64,000 nucleotides of DNA from an uncultured Lachnospiraceae bacterium (GTDB lineage Bacteria; Bacillota; Clostridia; Lachnospirales; Lachnospiraceae): the NCBI GenBank assembly GCA_910587955.1, contig CAJUNN010000001.1, positions 62,001 through 126,000 of the forward strand, in the 5' to 3' direction. The notes beneath the pieces were generated by a model, which saw only the letters and a program-made list of their open reading frames with translations, did no database searches and was not told the DNA's origin. Within the stretch, counting starts at the first letter, position 1. Each line of letters begins with the position of its first letter. Position numbers and translations under genes: made by a program. Positions 52,030 to 61,302 of this stretch are shown one piece after another.

Positions 52030-53286
52030 ATGAAGGAACTGCGCCGAGTAAAGACCTGGGGGGGATTTTATAAGGGACTGGCGGTTTGCGCCGCATGCCT
52101 GCTGTTTCTGTCGGCCGGAATTACCGGACTGGCAGCCCGGACAGGGACGGTCCAGTCTGACAATGTAAATGTCAGGAAGGAGGCAAGTGCCGGGTCGGAC
52201 CGGGTTTGCCAGCTTTCCGCAGGCACGTCTGTGACGGTTGTGGACGAGACCCAGGGAGAAGACGGAAATACCTGGTATAACGTGAGCTTTACAAATGAGG
52301 GTGCAGAGACTTCCGGGTGGATACGCGCAGACATGCTGTCTGTGTCTGAGACGGAGGAGCCGGAAGGCGGGGAAGGCGGATCTCAAGGCGGTGCTTCCGT
52401 AGGCGGGTATACGATTCTGGAGCCGGAGGAGGCCTATGGGTCTTCCGACGGCCTGCAGCAGTCGGCCGTGTGGGTTGGAGATCAGAGTTTTACTGCATGG
52501 CAGGTAAGTACAGACCGGACCGGGGGCGCGGAGCTTTACCTGGTGTATGCTTCCAGGGAAGACGGGAGCAGCGGCTGGTATTGTTACGATCCCCAGGAGG
52601 GAACGTTCCAGAGAGATATGGGACAGTTTTCGGGAGGAGCCGGGGAAGGGCAGGAGCCGGAGGGATTGATTGATGCCCTGCAGGGCGAACTGACGCAGCT
52701 GAAGGAGGATCAGGAAAAGCAGCTGAGCCAGCGCCTGTATATCATAATCGGCCTGGGTGTTTTAAGCGCCGTTCTTTTGATTCTTGTCATTGTCTTTGCT
52801 GTGAAGTACCGGAATTCCGAATATGAATACTACGATGACGAGGATGAGGAAGACGATATTCCGGTAAGAAGACGGAAATCGTCTGCAGGCACAGAGGAAT
52901 CGGAAGAGCCGGGAAGCGATTTCGACGAGTTTGTAGCGGCCGTCCGGAAAAAGTGGTCGGAAGACGATGATTATGAAGACGATGATTATGAAGACGACGA
53001 TTATGAAGATGACGATTACTATGATGAGGACGAATATCCGGATGAGGAAGATGAATACCCGGATGAAGACGGCGAATATCCGGAAGATGAGTATGAGGAA
53101 TACGAAGACGAAGAACCGGACCAGGGAGTGCCGGGAGATACCATAGAGCTTCCGGAGATTGATATGAGCGCCATTTTGGAAATCGAGGAAGAAGCAAAAG
53201 GCCAGTCGCAGAAGAGAGCTGCAGACGAGGAAGATATGGACGAGTTTGACATCGAAATCCTGGATTTCGATGATTTGGACATATAG
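52030..53286 (+). CDS. SH3-domain membrane protein with an acidic repeat tail
   Basis: The 418-residue protein has a signal or anchor helix (about 15-37), an SH3_3-type domain (about 40-108; VNVRKEASAGSDRVCQL is diagnostic), a glycine/acidic linker, a beta-rich part around 130-210, a membrane helix at about 236-258 and a highly acidic cytoplasmic tail. The tail contains four tandem EDDDY units (residues 311-330), then DEYPD-like repeats. SH3_3 domains usually bind peptidoglycan, so the protein may link wall sensing to the cytoplasm; this is inferred. The ATG at 52030 lies 8 bases after GGAGG, in preference to the in-frame ATG at 52015. Confidence 0.8.
   Translation: MKELRRVKTWGGFYKGLAVCAACLLFLSAGITGLAARTGTVQSDNVNVRKEASAGSDRVCQLSAGTSVTVVDETQGEDGNTWYNVSFTNEGAETSGWIRADMLSVSETEEPEGGEGGSQGGASVGGYTILEPEEAYGSSDGLQQSAVWVGDQSFTAWQVSTDRTGGAELYLVYASREDGSSGWYCYDPQEGTFQRDMGQFSGGAGEGQEPEGLIDALQGELTQLKEDQEKQLSQRLYIIIGLGVLSAVLLILVIVFAVKYRNSEYEYYDDEDEEDDIPVRRRKSSAGTEESEEPGSDFDEFVAAVRKKWSEDDDYEDDDYEDDDYEDDDYYDEDEYPDEEDEYPDEDGEYPEDEYEEYEDEEPDQGVPGDTIELPEIDMSAILEIEEEAKGQSQKRAADEEDMDEFDIEILDFDDLDI
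52960..53019 (+). repeat. Four tandem 15-base repeats in the SH3 protein gene
   Basis: Units 52960-52974, 52975-52989, 52990-53004 and 53005-53019 each encode EDDDY, with few silent changes. Copy number may vary between strains. Confidence 0.85.
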
Positions 53287-53311
53287 AAGACAAAAGACAG
53301 GAAACAGAATT

Positions 53312-53335
53312 CGGGCGGGGTGAAGACCTCGCCCG
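53312..53335 (+). other. Hairpin before clpC, related to the terminator at 36928
   Basis: A 10-base stem (CGGGCGGGGT with ACCTCGCCCG, one G-T pair) with a GAAG loop. It has no T-run, yet shares the core and the upstream AGGAAACAGAAT flank with 36917-36957. Confidence 0.6.
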
Positions 53336-53354
53336 TTACAGCAGGAGGATTTTC

Positions 53355-55793
53355 ATGTTTGAAACATATACGGAAAAGGCAAAACATGTTTTGAAGCAGG
53401 CGGAAAAAGCTGCCAGGGAGTTAAAGCAGAATTATGTGGGAACAGAACATATTCTTGTGGCGCTGCTGCGGGAATCGGGCAGCGCAGCCTCCCAGCTGCT
53501 GAAAGAGCGCAAAGTGGAGGAAGAGGAGTTGAAACGCCTGGTGGAGGAGCTGATTGCCCCGGAGGGAGGCGTGCGTCTGGCGGAGCGTCCCGGATTTACG
53601 CCCCGGGCAGAGCGGGTGCTGGAGGAAGCAGCACAGGAGGCAGCCCGTTTTAAAGAGAAGCTTACGGGGACAGAGCACATTTTGATTGCTATGCTCAAAG
53701 ATGTGGAGTGTGCAGGAAGCCGGCTTTTGAACACCATGGAGGTAAATGTCAGGGAGCTGTACAGCGCTCTTCTGGATTCCATGGGGAGAACAGGACGGGA
53801 ATACCGGGAAGAGTTTGCCAGGAACGCAAAGAGCCAGGGAAAAGGCGTGTCTGCCCTGGAACAGTACAGCCGGGATTTGACGGCGCTGGCCAGGGAAAAT
53901 AAGCTGGAGCCCTGCATTGGCCGGGAGGAGGAGATCCGCAGGCTGATTCAGACCTTAAGCCGCAGAACTAAGAATAACCCCTGCCTCATCGGAGAACCCG
54001 GTGTGGGAAAGACAGCCATTGTAGAAGGCCTGGCCGGGCATATTGCGGAAGGATCTGTCCCGGATTCTGTCAAAGGAAAGCGGGTTCTTACGCTTGACTT
54101 ATCCGCCATGGTAGCCGGATCTAAGTATCGTGGAGAGTTTGAGGAACGGATTAAGAAGGTGATGGAGGAGGTGCGGGAGACGGCCAACGTGCTGCTCTTT
54201 ATTGACGAGCTTCACACCATCATAGGCGCAGGCGGTGCAGAAGGAGCTATGGATGCCTCCAATATCCTGAAGCCTGCTCTGTCCAGAGGGGAACTGCAGC
54301 TTATCGGAGCTACGACTGTGGAGGAGTACCGGAGATACATTGAAAAGGATGCCGCCCTGGAGCGCCGGTTCCAGCCTATTACGGTGGAGGAGCCTACGGA
54401 GGAGCAGACGGTAGAGATTCTAAAAGGGATCCGGAAAAGCTACGAGCGCCATCATCAGGTGGAGATTACGGACGAAGCCCTGGAGGCGGCGGCCAAGCTC
54501 TCCAAGCGCTATATCAGTGATCGGTTTCTGCCCGACAAGGCCATCGATCTGATGGACGAGGCGGCGGCCAAGGTGCGTCTGGGAGGCTACCGTGAAATCC
54601 GTGCCGTTGCGGATTTGGAGCGGCAGGCGGCAGAGCTTCAGGAAGAGGCGACAGCGGCGGTGAAGGCCCAGGATTTTTCCGGGGCAGCAAAGTACCGCAG
54701 GAAGCGGGAAAGCCTGCTTTTAGATCTTCAAAAGGAACGGGCCAGGGCGGAACGCAGCATTCGCCGGAGGGCTCTTACAGTAGGGGAAAACGAGATTGCG
54801 GAGATTGTCTCGGACTGGACGAAGATCCCGGTAAATAAGCTGGCGGAGACGGAGAGCCAGCGCCTTCAGAAGCTGGAGCATATCCTCCATCGGCGGGTAA
54901 TTGCACAAGATGAGGCAGTAGCTGCGGTGGCAAGGGCAGTACGCAGGGGCCGGGTAGGCCTGCAGGATCCCAACCGTCCCATCGGATCTTTCCTGTTCCT
55001 GGGCCCGACAGGAGTGGGAAAGACGGAGCTGTCCAAAGCTCTGGCGGAGGTGCTGTTCGGCCGGGAGGAGGCCATGATCCGGGTAGATATGTCGGAGTAT
55101 ATGGAGAAGCACAGCGTATCCAAGCTGATTGGAGCGCCTCCCGGATATGTGGGGCATGACGACGGCGGACAGCTTTCAGAGAAAGTGCGCCGGAATCCCT
55201 ATACGGTTATTCTCTTTGACGAGATTGAGAAAGCGCACCCGGATGTGTTCAACATTCTTCTGCAGGTGCTGGACGACGGCAGAATTACGGATTCCCAGGG
55301 GCGGACGGTGGATTTCAAAAATACAGTGATTATTATGACCTCCAATGCGGGGGCCGGCTCTATCGTTTCGCCCAAACGGCTGGGGTTTGCTTCCGTGGAC
55401 GACGAAAAGCGGAGCTATGAGGCCATGAAGAGCAGCGTTATGGAGGAAGTGAAGCGGGTGTTTAAGCCGGAGTTTTTAAACCGCATCGATGAGATTATTG
55501 TGTTTCATGCCCTGAATAAGGAGAATATGAAGAAGATTACCGCTATTCTTCTGCGGGAGCTGTCCGGGCGCTGTCAAAAACAACTGGGACTGTCCCTGAA
55601 AATCAGGGACAGTGTCAAGACGCATCTTGTAGAGACGGCTTACGATGAAAAATACGGCGCAAGGCCCTTAAAGCGGGCCATCCAGACCCAGATTGAGGAT
55701 GCTCTGGCGGATGAGCTTCTGGCCGGCCGGGTGAAGCGGGACGGGGAAGCGGTTGTCACGGTACGGAAAGGAAAAATTGCATTTGATTTTTAA
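53355..55793 (+). CDS. clpC: ClpC AAA+ unfoldase
   Basis: It is the ATPase partner of ClpP in Gram-positive protein quality control. The 812-residue length is normal. N-terminal Clp repeats (about 1-145; [22 protein letters not shown]), AAA-1 with GEPGVGKTA, a middle region with a UVR-like motif (about 430-460), AAA-2 with GPTGVGKTE and the C-terminal D2 small domain are all present. It stands alone: ctsR, mcsA and mcsB, often upstream, are absent, and no CtsR-type repeat (GGTCAAA) precedes it. AGGAGG precedes the ATG. A perfect inverted repeat lies inside its 3' region. Confidence 0.95.
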   Translation: MFETYTEKAKHVLKQAEKAARELKQNYVGTEHILVALLRESGSAASQLLKERKVEEEELKRLVEELIAPEGGVRLAERPGFTPRAERVLEEAAQEAARFKEKLTGTEHILIAMLKDVECAGSRLLNTMEVNVRELYSALLDSMGRTGREYREEFARNAKSQGKGVSALEQYSRDLTALARENKLEPCIGREEEIRRLIQTLSRRTKNNPCLIGEPGVGKTAIVEGLAGHIAEGSVPDSVKGKRVLTLDLSAMVAGSKYRGEFEERIKKVMEEVRETANVLLFIDELHTIIGAGGAEGAMDASNILKPALSRGELQLIGATTVEEYRRYIEKDAALERRFQPITVEEPTEEQTVEILKGIRKSYERHHQVEITDEALEAAAKLSKRYISDRFLPDKAIDLMDEAAAKVRLGGYREIRAVADLERQAAELQEEATAAVKAQDFSGAAKYRRKRESLLLDLQKERARAERSIRRRALTVGENEIAEIVSDWTKIPVNKLAETESQRLQKLEHILHRRVIAQDEAVAAVARAVRRGRVGLQDPNRPIGSFLFLGPTGVGKTELSKALAEVLFGREEAMIRVDMSEYMEKHSVSKLIGAPPGYVGHDDGGQLSEKVRRNPYTVILFDEIEKAHPDVFNILLQVLDDGRITDSQGRTVDFKNTVIIMTSNAGAGSIVSPKRLGFASVDDEKRSYEAMKSSVMEEVKRVFKPEFLNRIDEIIVFHALNKENMKKITAILLRELSGRCQKQLGLSLKIRDSVKTHLVETAYDEKYGARPLKRAIQTQIEDALADELLAGRVKRDGEAVVTVRKGKIAFDF
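55589..55613 (+). repeat. Perfect 11-base inverted repeat inside clpC
   Basis: ACTGTCCCTGA and TCAGGGACAGT flank AAA. It falls in the C-terminal coding part and would fold as a strong hairpin in mRNA or single-stranded DNA. Confidence 0.7.
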
Positions 55794-55810
55794 AGATTTT
55801 CTAAAAGAAC

Positions 55811-55839
55811 TGGAAATGAAACGCGGAATCGTTTATAAT
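55811..55839 (+). promoter_or_regulatory. Probable promoter of the 55884 gene and radA
   Basis: A perfect TATAAT at 55834-55839 with a weak -35 (TGGAAA) 17 bases upstream, 44 bases before the ATG. Confidence 0.5.
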
Positions 55840-55883
55840 CAAGACAGAAATCGTAAACGAATCCGATTGGGAGGACAAAAGAA

Positions 55884-56297
55884 ATGGCAGCAGTAAAAGA
55901 ATTACTTCGTTCGGAAGCAGACGGCGGGATCAGCTTTGGAGATTACGAGCTGGCAGCTAAGACCAAACTGAAAGATTTCAATCATCAGGGGGATTTGTAT
56001 AAGGTTAAGACCTTCCGGGAAATCACAAAGCTGGAGCGGAATGACTTGTTCGTATATGAGTCCGTGCCGGGGACGGCGGTGGAGCATTTTCGTGCCACAG
56101 CGGAACAGGTGGAATTCCAGGTATCCGGTCCGGAGGATGCCCAGATTACCTTGGGACTGGAGGAAGACACGGAGTATGAGATTACGGTAGACGGTGCGGA
56201 TGCAGGAAGGATTAAGACCAACCTGGGCGGAAAACTGATGCTGAGCGTGGAGCTGGGCGGAAGAGACAGCGCGAGCGTGAAGGTGGTAAAAGCGTAG
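55884..56297 (+). CDS. Conserved-looking protein of unknown function (137 residues)
   Basis: I do not recognise a family. The soluble protein starts AAVKELLRSEADGG, has no signal or membrane helix, and its C-terminal half is rich in short beta-type strands with acidic turns (EDTEYEITVDGADAG, KTNLGGKLMLSVEL). A GGGAGG ribosome binding site precedes the ATG. It is 7 bases upstream of radA and very likely co-transcribed from the promoter at 55811. Confidence 0.75.
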   Translation: MAAVKELLRSEADGGISFGDYELAAKTKLKDFNHQGDLYKVKTFREITKLERNDLFVYESVPGTAVEHFRATAEQVEFQVSGPEDAQITLGLEEDTEYEITVDGADAGRIKTNLGGKLMLSVELGGRDSASVKVVKA

Positions 56298-56304
56298 GAG
56301 CACT

Positions 56305-57669
56305 ATGGCAAAAGGAAAGACAACGGTGTTCTATTGCCAGAGCTGCGGGCACGAGTCGGCCAAGTGGCTGGGCCAGTGTCCCGCATGCCGGGAGTGGAAC
56401 ACTTTCGTGGAAGAAACCATAGAGAAAAAGAGTGCGGGGAGAACCGCAAAAGAGAGGGCAGCCGCTGGTCCGGTCTGCCTTTCTTCTATTGAGATCAAAG
56501 AGCAAGACCGGATCAGTACCCGGATGGAGGAGCTGGACCGGGTGCTGGGAGGCGGCATTGTGCCCGGCTCCCTGGTGCTTGTGGGAGGGGATCCGGGAAT
56601 TGGAAAATCCACCCTTCTTCTCCAGGTCTGCCGGCACTTAAGCGCAGACGGAAAAGAGGTCTTGTATATTTCGGGAGAGGAGTCTTTGAAGCAGATTAAA
56701 CTGCGGGCAGAACGCATCGGGCATTTTTCGGACCGTTTGCTTCTGCTGTGCGAGACAAATCTGGAAATCATCGGAGATACCATCCGCAGCAGGAAGCCGG
56801 ACGCGGTGATTATCGACTCCATCCAGACCATGTACAATGAGGAATTAAGCTCCGCGCCGGGCAGCGTGTCCCAGGTGCGGGAATCCACATCCGTCCTGAT
56901 GCAGATTGCCAAGGGACTGGGGGTGTCGGTATTTATCGTGGGCCATGTGACCAAGGAAGGGACGGTGGCCGGTCCCCGTGTGCTGGAGCATATGGTGGAT
57001 ACGGTACTCTATTTCGAGGGAGACCGGCACGCCTCCTACCGGATTCTGCGGGGGGTGAAGAACCGGTTTGGTTCCACCAACGAGATTGGTGTTTTTGAGA
57101 TGCGGGAGAACGGGCTGTCAGAAGTGGAGAATCCCTCGGAATTTATGCTGAGCGGCCGGCCGGAACAGGCTTCCGGTTCCATTGTGGCCTGCTCCATGGA
57201 GGGAACCCGTCCGATTCTTTTGGAGATCCAGGCCCTGGCCTGCCACAGCACTTTGGCCGTTCCCCGGAGGACGGCGGCCGGTATGGATTACAACCGGGTG
57301 AATCTTTTGCTGGCTGTGCTGGAGAAGCGCCTGAATTTAAAGCTGGGAAACAGTGACGTGTACGTAAATATTGCAGGAGGAATCCGCATCAGCGAACCGG
57401 CTATTGATCTGGGTGTGGTGCTGGCGGTGGTATCCAGCTATAAAAACCGCCCAATCGACGAAAAGACACTTGTTTTCGGGGAAGTGGGGTTAAGCGGGGA
57501 AGTGCGCTCGGTGAGCCAGGCGTCCCAGCGTGTCCAGGAAGCGAAAAAGCTGGGGTTTACTACGGTAATTCTGCCGGAGGTCTGCAGGGAGCAGATTGGA
57601 CAGGTGGAGGGAATCCGCCTGTGCGGAGTACGGACGGCGGGAGATGCGGTGAGGCTTATAGACAACTAA
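56305..57669 (+). CDS. radA: DNA repair protein RadA/Sms
   Basis: RadA is a hexameric helicase-like ATPase acting in recombination branch migration. The 454-residue protein has the N-terminal zinc finger CQSCG...CPAC, Walker A GGDPGIGKST near residue 94, the RadA-specific KNRFGSTNE motif and a C-terminal Lon-like domain (about 275-454). The length matches the family. A strong terminator follows. Confidence 0.96.
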   Translation: MAKGKTTVFYCQSCGHESAKWLGQCPACREWNTFVEETIEKKSAGRTAKERAAAGPVCLSSIEIKEQDRISTRMEELDRVLGGGIVPGSLVLVGGDPGIGKSTLLLQVCRHLSADGKEVLYISGEESLKQIKLRAERIGHFSDRLLLLCETNLEIIGDTIRSRKPDAVIIDSIQTMYNEELSSAPGSVSQVRESTSVLMQIAKGLGVSVFIVGHVTKEGTVAGPRVLEHMVDTVLYFEGDRHASYRILRGVKNRFGSTNEIGVFEMRENGLSEVENPSEFMLSGRPEQASGSIVACSMEGTRPILLEIQALACHSTLAVPRRTAAGMDYNRVNLLLAVLEKRLNLKLGNSDVYVNIAGGIRISEPAIDLGVVLAVVSSYKNRPIDEKTLVFGEVGLSGEVRSVSQASQRVQEAKKLGFTTVILPEVCREQIGQVEGIRLCGVRTAGDAVRLIDN

Positions 57670-57695
57670 GAGAGAATTCGGAACAGAGTGAAAAA

Positions 57696-57739
57696 ATGGG
57701 AGTGCCGCAGACATAGTTTCTAGCACTCCCATGTTTTTT
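57696..57739 (+). terminator. Rho-independent terminator after radA
   Basis: ATGGGAGTGC (57696-57705) pairs perfectly with GCACTCCCAT (57723-57732), followed by G and six T. Confidence 0.88.
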
Positions 57740-57756
57740 GATTAGTAAAATATGAC

Positions 57757-57767
57757 ATAACAACATG
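57757..57767. promoter_or_regulatory. Upstream half-operator for the GntR regulator (putative)
   Basis: ATAACAACATG is the exact reverse complement of CATGTTGTTAT at 57864-57874, about 107 bases downstream. It is a likely second binding site. Confidence 0.5.
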
Positions 57768-57837
57768 TCTAATAAGACGAAAATACAAAGAAAATATGTG
57801 GAAAACATACAAATATTAAACATTTAGAAAAATTTTA

Positions 57838-57866
57838 TTGACAAAAATAACACAGTGATATATCAT
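57838..57866 (+). promoter_or_regulatory. Promoter of the gntR/sugar uptake operon
   Basis: A perfect TTGACA, 17 bases and TATCAT. The predicted transcription start lies in the palindrome at 57867-57880, so repressor binding would block initiation. Confidence 0.78.
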
Positions 57867-57880
57867 GTTGTTATAACAAC
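57867..57880. promoter_or_regulatory. GntR operator palindrome (putative)
   Basis: GTTGTTATAACAAC is a perfect 14-base palindrome right after the -10 box and next to the start of the GntR gene, fitting autoregulation by a GntR/HutC-type repressor. Confidence 0.7.
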
Positions 57881-57889
57881 GGAGGGAGC

Positions 57890-58609
57890 ATGGTAGAGAA
57901 GAACAATTCGGAAAAGGCATATGAACAGGTAAAGCGTGATCTCAAGTCAAAAATATCAAATGGATATTATCAAAATGGCGATCAGCTTCCCACAAATATG
58001 CAGCTTTGCGAAATGTATCAGGTGTCCAGAATTACAATTAATCGGGCTTTGATGGAGCTTGAAGCGGACGGATGTATAGAAAAAGTCCAGGGGAAGGGAT
58101 GTTTTGTCCGGCTGAAGGAAATCAAACAGAATATGTCCCATTTTTACAGCTTTACGGAGGAGCTGGTCAAGATGGGATACGTTCCCAGCTCCATCTTTGT
58201 TTCCCTTAAATTAGAAAAGCCATCGGATGAAGTGGTAGAAGCATTGGATCTGGATGCGGAGGACAAGGTGTATGTGATCACCAGGCTGCGGCTGGCGGAT
58301 GAAATGATAGTGGCTTATGATCGCTCTGCCATCCCCATGAAGATCTTTCCTAATTTTAATAAGCGTATGCTGACCGGGGGATCTTTATATAAAGCCTTGG
58401 AGGATAATTACGGGATCAGGCCGAATCATTCGGAAGAAAATATTGAGGCGATCAGCATTAACCCGGCGGATGCTGAAAAAATGCGTTTGAAGCCCGGTTC
58501 TCCTGTTTTGCTGATAAAGCGTGTTTCCTATTGCGATGAAAAAAAAGTAGAATTCAACTATAGATTAGTGAATTCAAAATTGTTCAAGTATCATATGTCT
58601 TTGCGGTGA
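57890..58609 (+). CDS. GntR family regulator, HutC/UTRA subfamily
   Basis: The 239-residue protein has an N-terminal winged helix (AYEQVKRDLKSKI, then QLPTNMQLCEMYQVSRITINRAL, shown here in parts) and a C-terminal UTRA effector domain (about 90-235; the YEGIRP-like NYGIRPNHSEENIEA and IKRVSYCDEKKVEFNY are typical). It probably represses its own gene and the uptake genes downstream until a sugar or sugar phosphate binds. GGAGG lies 4 bases before the ATG. Confidence 0.9.
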   Translation: MVEKNNSEKAYEQVKRDLKSKISNGYYQNGDQLPTNMQLCEMYQVSRITINRALMELEADGCIEKVQGKGCFVRLKEIKQNMSHFYSFTEELVKMGYVPSSIFVSLKLEKPSDEVVEALDLDAEDKVYVITRLRLADEMIVAYDRSAIPMKIFPNFNKRMLTGGSLYKALEDNYGIRPNHSEENIEAISINPADAEKMRLKPGSPVLLIKRVSYCDEKKVEFNYRLVNSKLFKYHMSLR

Positions 58610-58670
58610 CGATAGGAGGACAATTACTTTTTTTATAGTTCCAATTACATAAAGCATAAAGGAGGTACCT

Positions 58671-59690
58671 ATGAAGAAGAAATTGATTAGTATGGTTGTC
58701 GTATCGGCAATGTGTTTGGGGATGCTTGCGGGGTGCGGGAAGAGCAGCGAACCGGCAGAGGAACCTGCGCCTGCGGAGGATAGCGAACCCACAGAAGGCA
58801 GCGAACCTGCAGCTGATGAAGAGAAGCCCTTAAGAATTGCTTATTCTGTTCAGAGTTTGGATAATGAATATTTTGTTACCATTTCAAATGGTGTAAAAGA
58901 ATACGCAGAGAGCCTGGGAATGTCCGTGGAAATTACAAACGGCAATCAGGATGTAAAAACACAGATCGATCAGATTGAGAATTTCATCCAGAAGGAAATG
59001 GACATTATTATTGTTTCCCCTGTATCGGATACGGGCTTAGAGGATGCGGTTAAGAAAGCTACGGATGCGGGCATCACCGTAATTGCGGCAAACCAGAATT
59101 TTGAAGGCTCACAGGCATTCGTAACCATACCGGAGTATGACCTTGGAAAAGCACTGGGAGACGCCTGTGGAAAGTATATCAGTGAGACTTTCGGTGAGGA
59201 GGCTGTAGATGTTCTGGTTTTGGACTATCCTGACATTGAGGCTATCGTACCCCGGGGCGACGGCATGAGGGACGGCGTCAAGGAGTTTGCTCCCAATGCC
59301 AATATTGTTCAGAGCATTTCTGCAAACACGGTAGAAAAAGGAACGGCTGCTATGGAAACTGCAATCCAGAAATTCCCCAATATCCAGGTGGTTATCGGCT
59401 GTAATGACGCAGCTGCACTTGGCGCATACAGTGTGGTAGAAGCACAGCATCTTGCGGATGATAATGAGAAGTTTTACATTGGCGGCATGGACGGAACAGA
59501 GCAGGCATTGGAGCTGATTAAGAATGGAACCGCATATAAGGCAACCATTGATATCAATGCTTCCGGTACAGGAAAGATTCTGGTGGATACTGCCCTTCAG
59601 GTGCGGGAGAGCGGCCCGATTGCGGATCCTGTCTCCATTCCTCTTAATGTAGTAACCAGCAGCAATGTGGACGAGTTTATCCAGCAATAA
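58671..59690 (+). CDS. Sugar ABC transporter substrate-binding lipoprotein (RbsB type)
   Basis: The 339-residue protein has a lipoprotein signal (LAGC at residues 19-22), an acidic linker and a periplasmic-binding-protein type I fold: IAYSVQSLDNEYF, DIIIVSPVSDTGLEDAV, VIAANQNF, DGMRDGVKEF and VVIGCNDAAALGA. The closest class is ribose/galactose-type CUT2 binding proteins. AAGGAGG precedes the ATG. A terminator-like hairpin follows, giving it more mRNA than the ATPase gene. Confidence 0.9.
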   Translation: MKKKLISMVVVSAMCLGMLAGCGKSSEPAEEPAPAEDSEPTEGSEPAADEEKPLRIAYSVQSLDNEYFVTISNGVKEYAESLGMSVEITNGNQDVKTQIDQIENFIQKEMDIIIVSPVSDTGLEDAVKKATDAGITVIAANQNFEGSQAFVTIPEYDLGKALGDACGKYISETFGEEAVDVLVLDYPDIEAIVPRGDGMRDGVKEFAPNANIVQSISANTVEKGTAAMETAIQKFPNIQVVIGCNDAAALGAYSVVEAQHLADDNEKFYIGGMDGTEQALELIKNGTAYKATIDINASGTGKILVDTALQVRESGPIADPVSIPLNVVTSSNVDEFIQQ

Positions 59691-59731
59691 GTATTGAATT
59701 TTGAACTAGAAACAATAGAAGGTAAATAAGA

Positions 59732-59790
59732 TCTGCAGGCATAGCTATGTCAGAACCGCAATGAGTGTAGTTGTGCCTGCAGAACTTTTT
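59732..59790 (+). terminator. Terminator-like attenuator between the binding protein and ATPase genes
   Basis: TCTGCAGGCAT pairs with GTGCCTGCAGA (59773-59783) and is followed by ACTTTTT. Partial termination here would raise the binding-protein to ATPase ratio, as is usual for ABC uptake operons. Confidence 0.65.
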
Positions 59791-59805
59791 GTAAGTGGAG
59801 GTTCA

Positions 59806-61293
59806 ATGGACACTAAGAATTCAATTTTGAGCCTTAGAGGCGTAAAAAAGCAGTACAGCGGGGCGCCGAACCCGGCGATTGAGGATATCACCCTGGATAT
59901 CGAGCAGGGGGAAATATACGGACTGGTTGGAGAGAACGGCGCCGGCAAATCAACTTTAATTAAGACCATTGCAGGTGCAATCGAGATAACGGATGGTGAA
60001 GTCCTTTATAAGGGTGAAAAATTGATATGCAAAAGCCCGGAGGCGGCCATCGAAAAGGGAATCGGAGTCGTATATCAGGAGTTTAACTTATTTCCCAATC
60101 TTGCGGTATATGAAAATATTTTTTTTGGAATAGAGGTAAAAAAGAACGGATTCCTGGATAGGAAACTGATGATCCAGAAGGCTCAGGAAATTTTAAAACA
60201 ATTAGGTTTTGAATTAGACGTCACGAAAAGAGTGAGTACACTGTCACCGGCTTATCAGCAGGCGACAGAAATTGCAAAATGTATCAATCATAATGTGGAA
60301 TTGATGATTATGGATGAGCCAAGTGCGCCTCTGACAGAAAAAGAAGTAGGCCAGATGTTTAAAGTAGTGCGCAAACTCAATGAAAGCGGCGTGACGATCA
60401 TATATATATCCCACAAATTAAATGAAATATTTGATTTGACGAACCGGGTCTCCGTTTTGAGGGACGGACATTTGATCAATACGTTCCGAACGGAGGAGGT
60501 TACGGAACAGGAGCTTATCAGAGAAATGGTTGGCCGGGAGATCACAGATATTTATCCGGAAAAGGCCATTGGGGCCAAGGATGTGATTTTAAGGGTAGAA
60601 AATTTATCCAGCAGCAAGGTTCACGGCGTGTCCTTTGAATTGAGGAAGGGCGAGGTCCTGGGATTCGGCGGTTTGGTAGGAGCCGGGAGAACGGAGGCAA
60701 TGCGGCTTCTTTTTGGCGCTGACAAAAAAACCGGCGGGACAGTGTATATCAATGGTGAGGAGGTGCAAATCAGCAATCCCATAGACGCAATCCGTAACGG
60801 GATAGGGCTGATTCCGGAGGACAGAAAGATGCAGGGGCTTGTGCTCAATAAAAGTATTTTTCTCAACTGCCTGCTGCCTTCCATAAATAAATACAGCAAG
60901 TCAGGATTTATCCGTTTTAAAGACGCTCATTCGGATATCGGAAAGCTTTACGACATCTTAAAAATCAAAGCAGTAGATCAGAACCAGGTTGTATCTCATC
61001 TGTCAGGGGGAAATCAGCAGAAGGTTGTTCTGGAAAAATGGCTGCTGAGAAATTGTGATATTCTGATTCTTGACGAGCCCACCAGAGGAATCGATGTAGG
61101 TACAAAGCAGGAGATTTATCAGTTGATCAAGGATTTGGCGGCGGAAGGGAAGGCTGTTATTGTTATTTCATCAGAAATGCCGGAGCTGATCGGTGTGAGC
61201 CACAGAATCATTGTCATGCACGAAGGAAAGGTAGCCGGAGAGGTAAAAGGAGAAGAAATCACACAGGAAGCAATCTTGACATTAGCTTCTTAA
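59806..61293 (+). CDS. Sugar ABC transporter ATPase, double domain (RbsA type)
   Basis: The 495-residue protein holds two nucleotide-binding domains. Domain 1 has GENGAGKST near residue 40 and Walker B LMIMDEPSAPL, with a weak signature (LSPAYQQ). Domain 2 has a degenerate Walker A (GLVGAGRTEA), a full signature LSGGNQQ and ILDEPTRGIDVG, the normal asymmetry of RbsA proteins. The ATG at 59806 has GGAGG five bases before it; an in-frame ATG at 59761 lies in the attenuator hairpin and is rejected. Confidence 0.9.
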   Translation: MDTKNSILSLRGVKKQYSGAPNPAIEDITLDIEQGEIYGLVGENGAGKSTLIKTIAGAIEITDGEVLYKGEKLICKSPEAAIEKGIGVVYQEFNLFPNLAVYENIFFGIEVKKNGFLDRKLMIQKAQEILKQLGFELDVTKRVSTLSPAYQQATEIAKCINHNVELMIMDEPSAPLTEKEVGQMFKVVRKLNESGVTIIYISHKLNEIFDLTNRVSVLRDGHLINTFRTEEVTEQELIREMVGREITDIYPEKAIGAKDVILRVENLSSSKVHGVSFELRKGEVLGFGGLVGAGRTEAMRLLFGADKKTGGTVYINGEEVQISNPIDAIRNGIGLIPEDRKMQGLVLNKSIFLNCLLPSINKYSKSGFIRFKDAHSDIGKLYDILKIKAVDQNQVVSHLSGGNQQKVVLEKWLLRNCDILILDEPTRGIDVGTKQEIYQLIKDLAAEGKAVIVISSEMPELIGVSHRIIVMHEGKVAGEVKGEEITQEAILTLAS

Positions 61294-61302
61294 GGAGGCA
61301 GT

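Noticed and set aside
53312..53335. Rho-independent terminator before clpC
   Set aside because: The stem is good but is followed by TTACAGC rather than a T-run, and it lies only 20 bases before the clpC start.
53287..53354. CtsR operator before clpC
   Set aside because: No tandem GGTCAAA-type heptads were found in the short upstream gap.
59761..59805. N-terminal extension of the RbsA-type ATPase from 59761
   Set aside because: These bases form the attenuator hairpin and T-run; the ATG at 59806 has GGAGG and gives the normal N-terminus.
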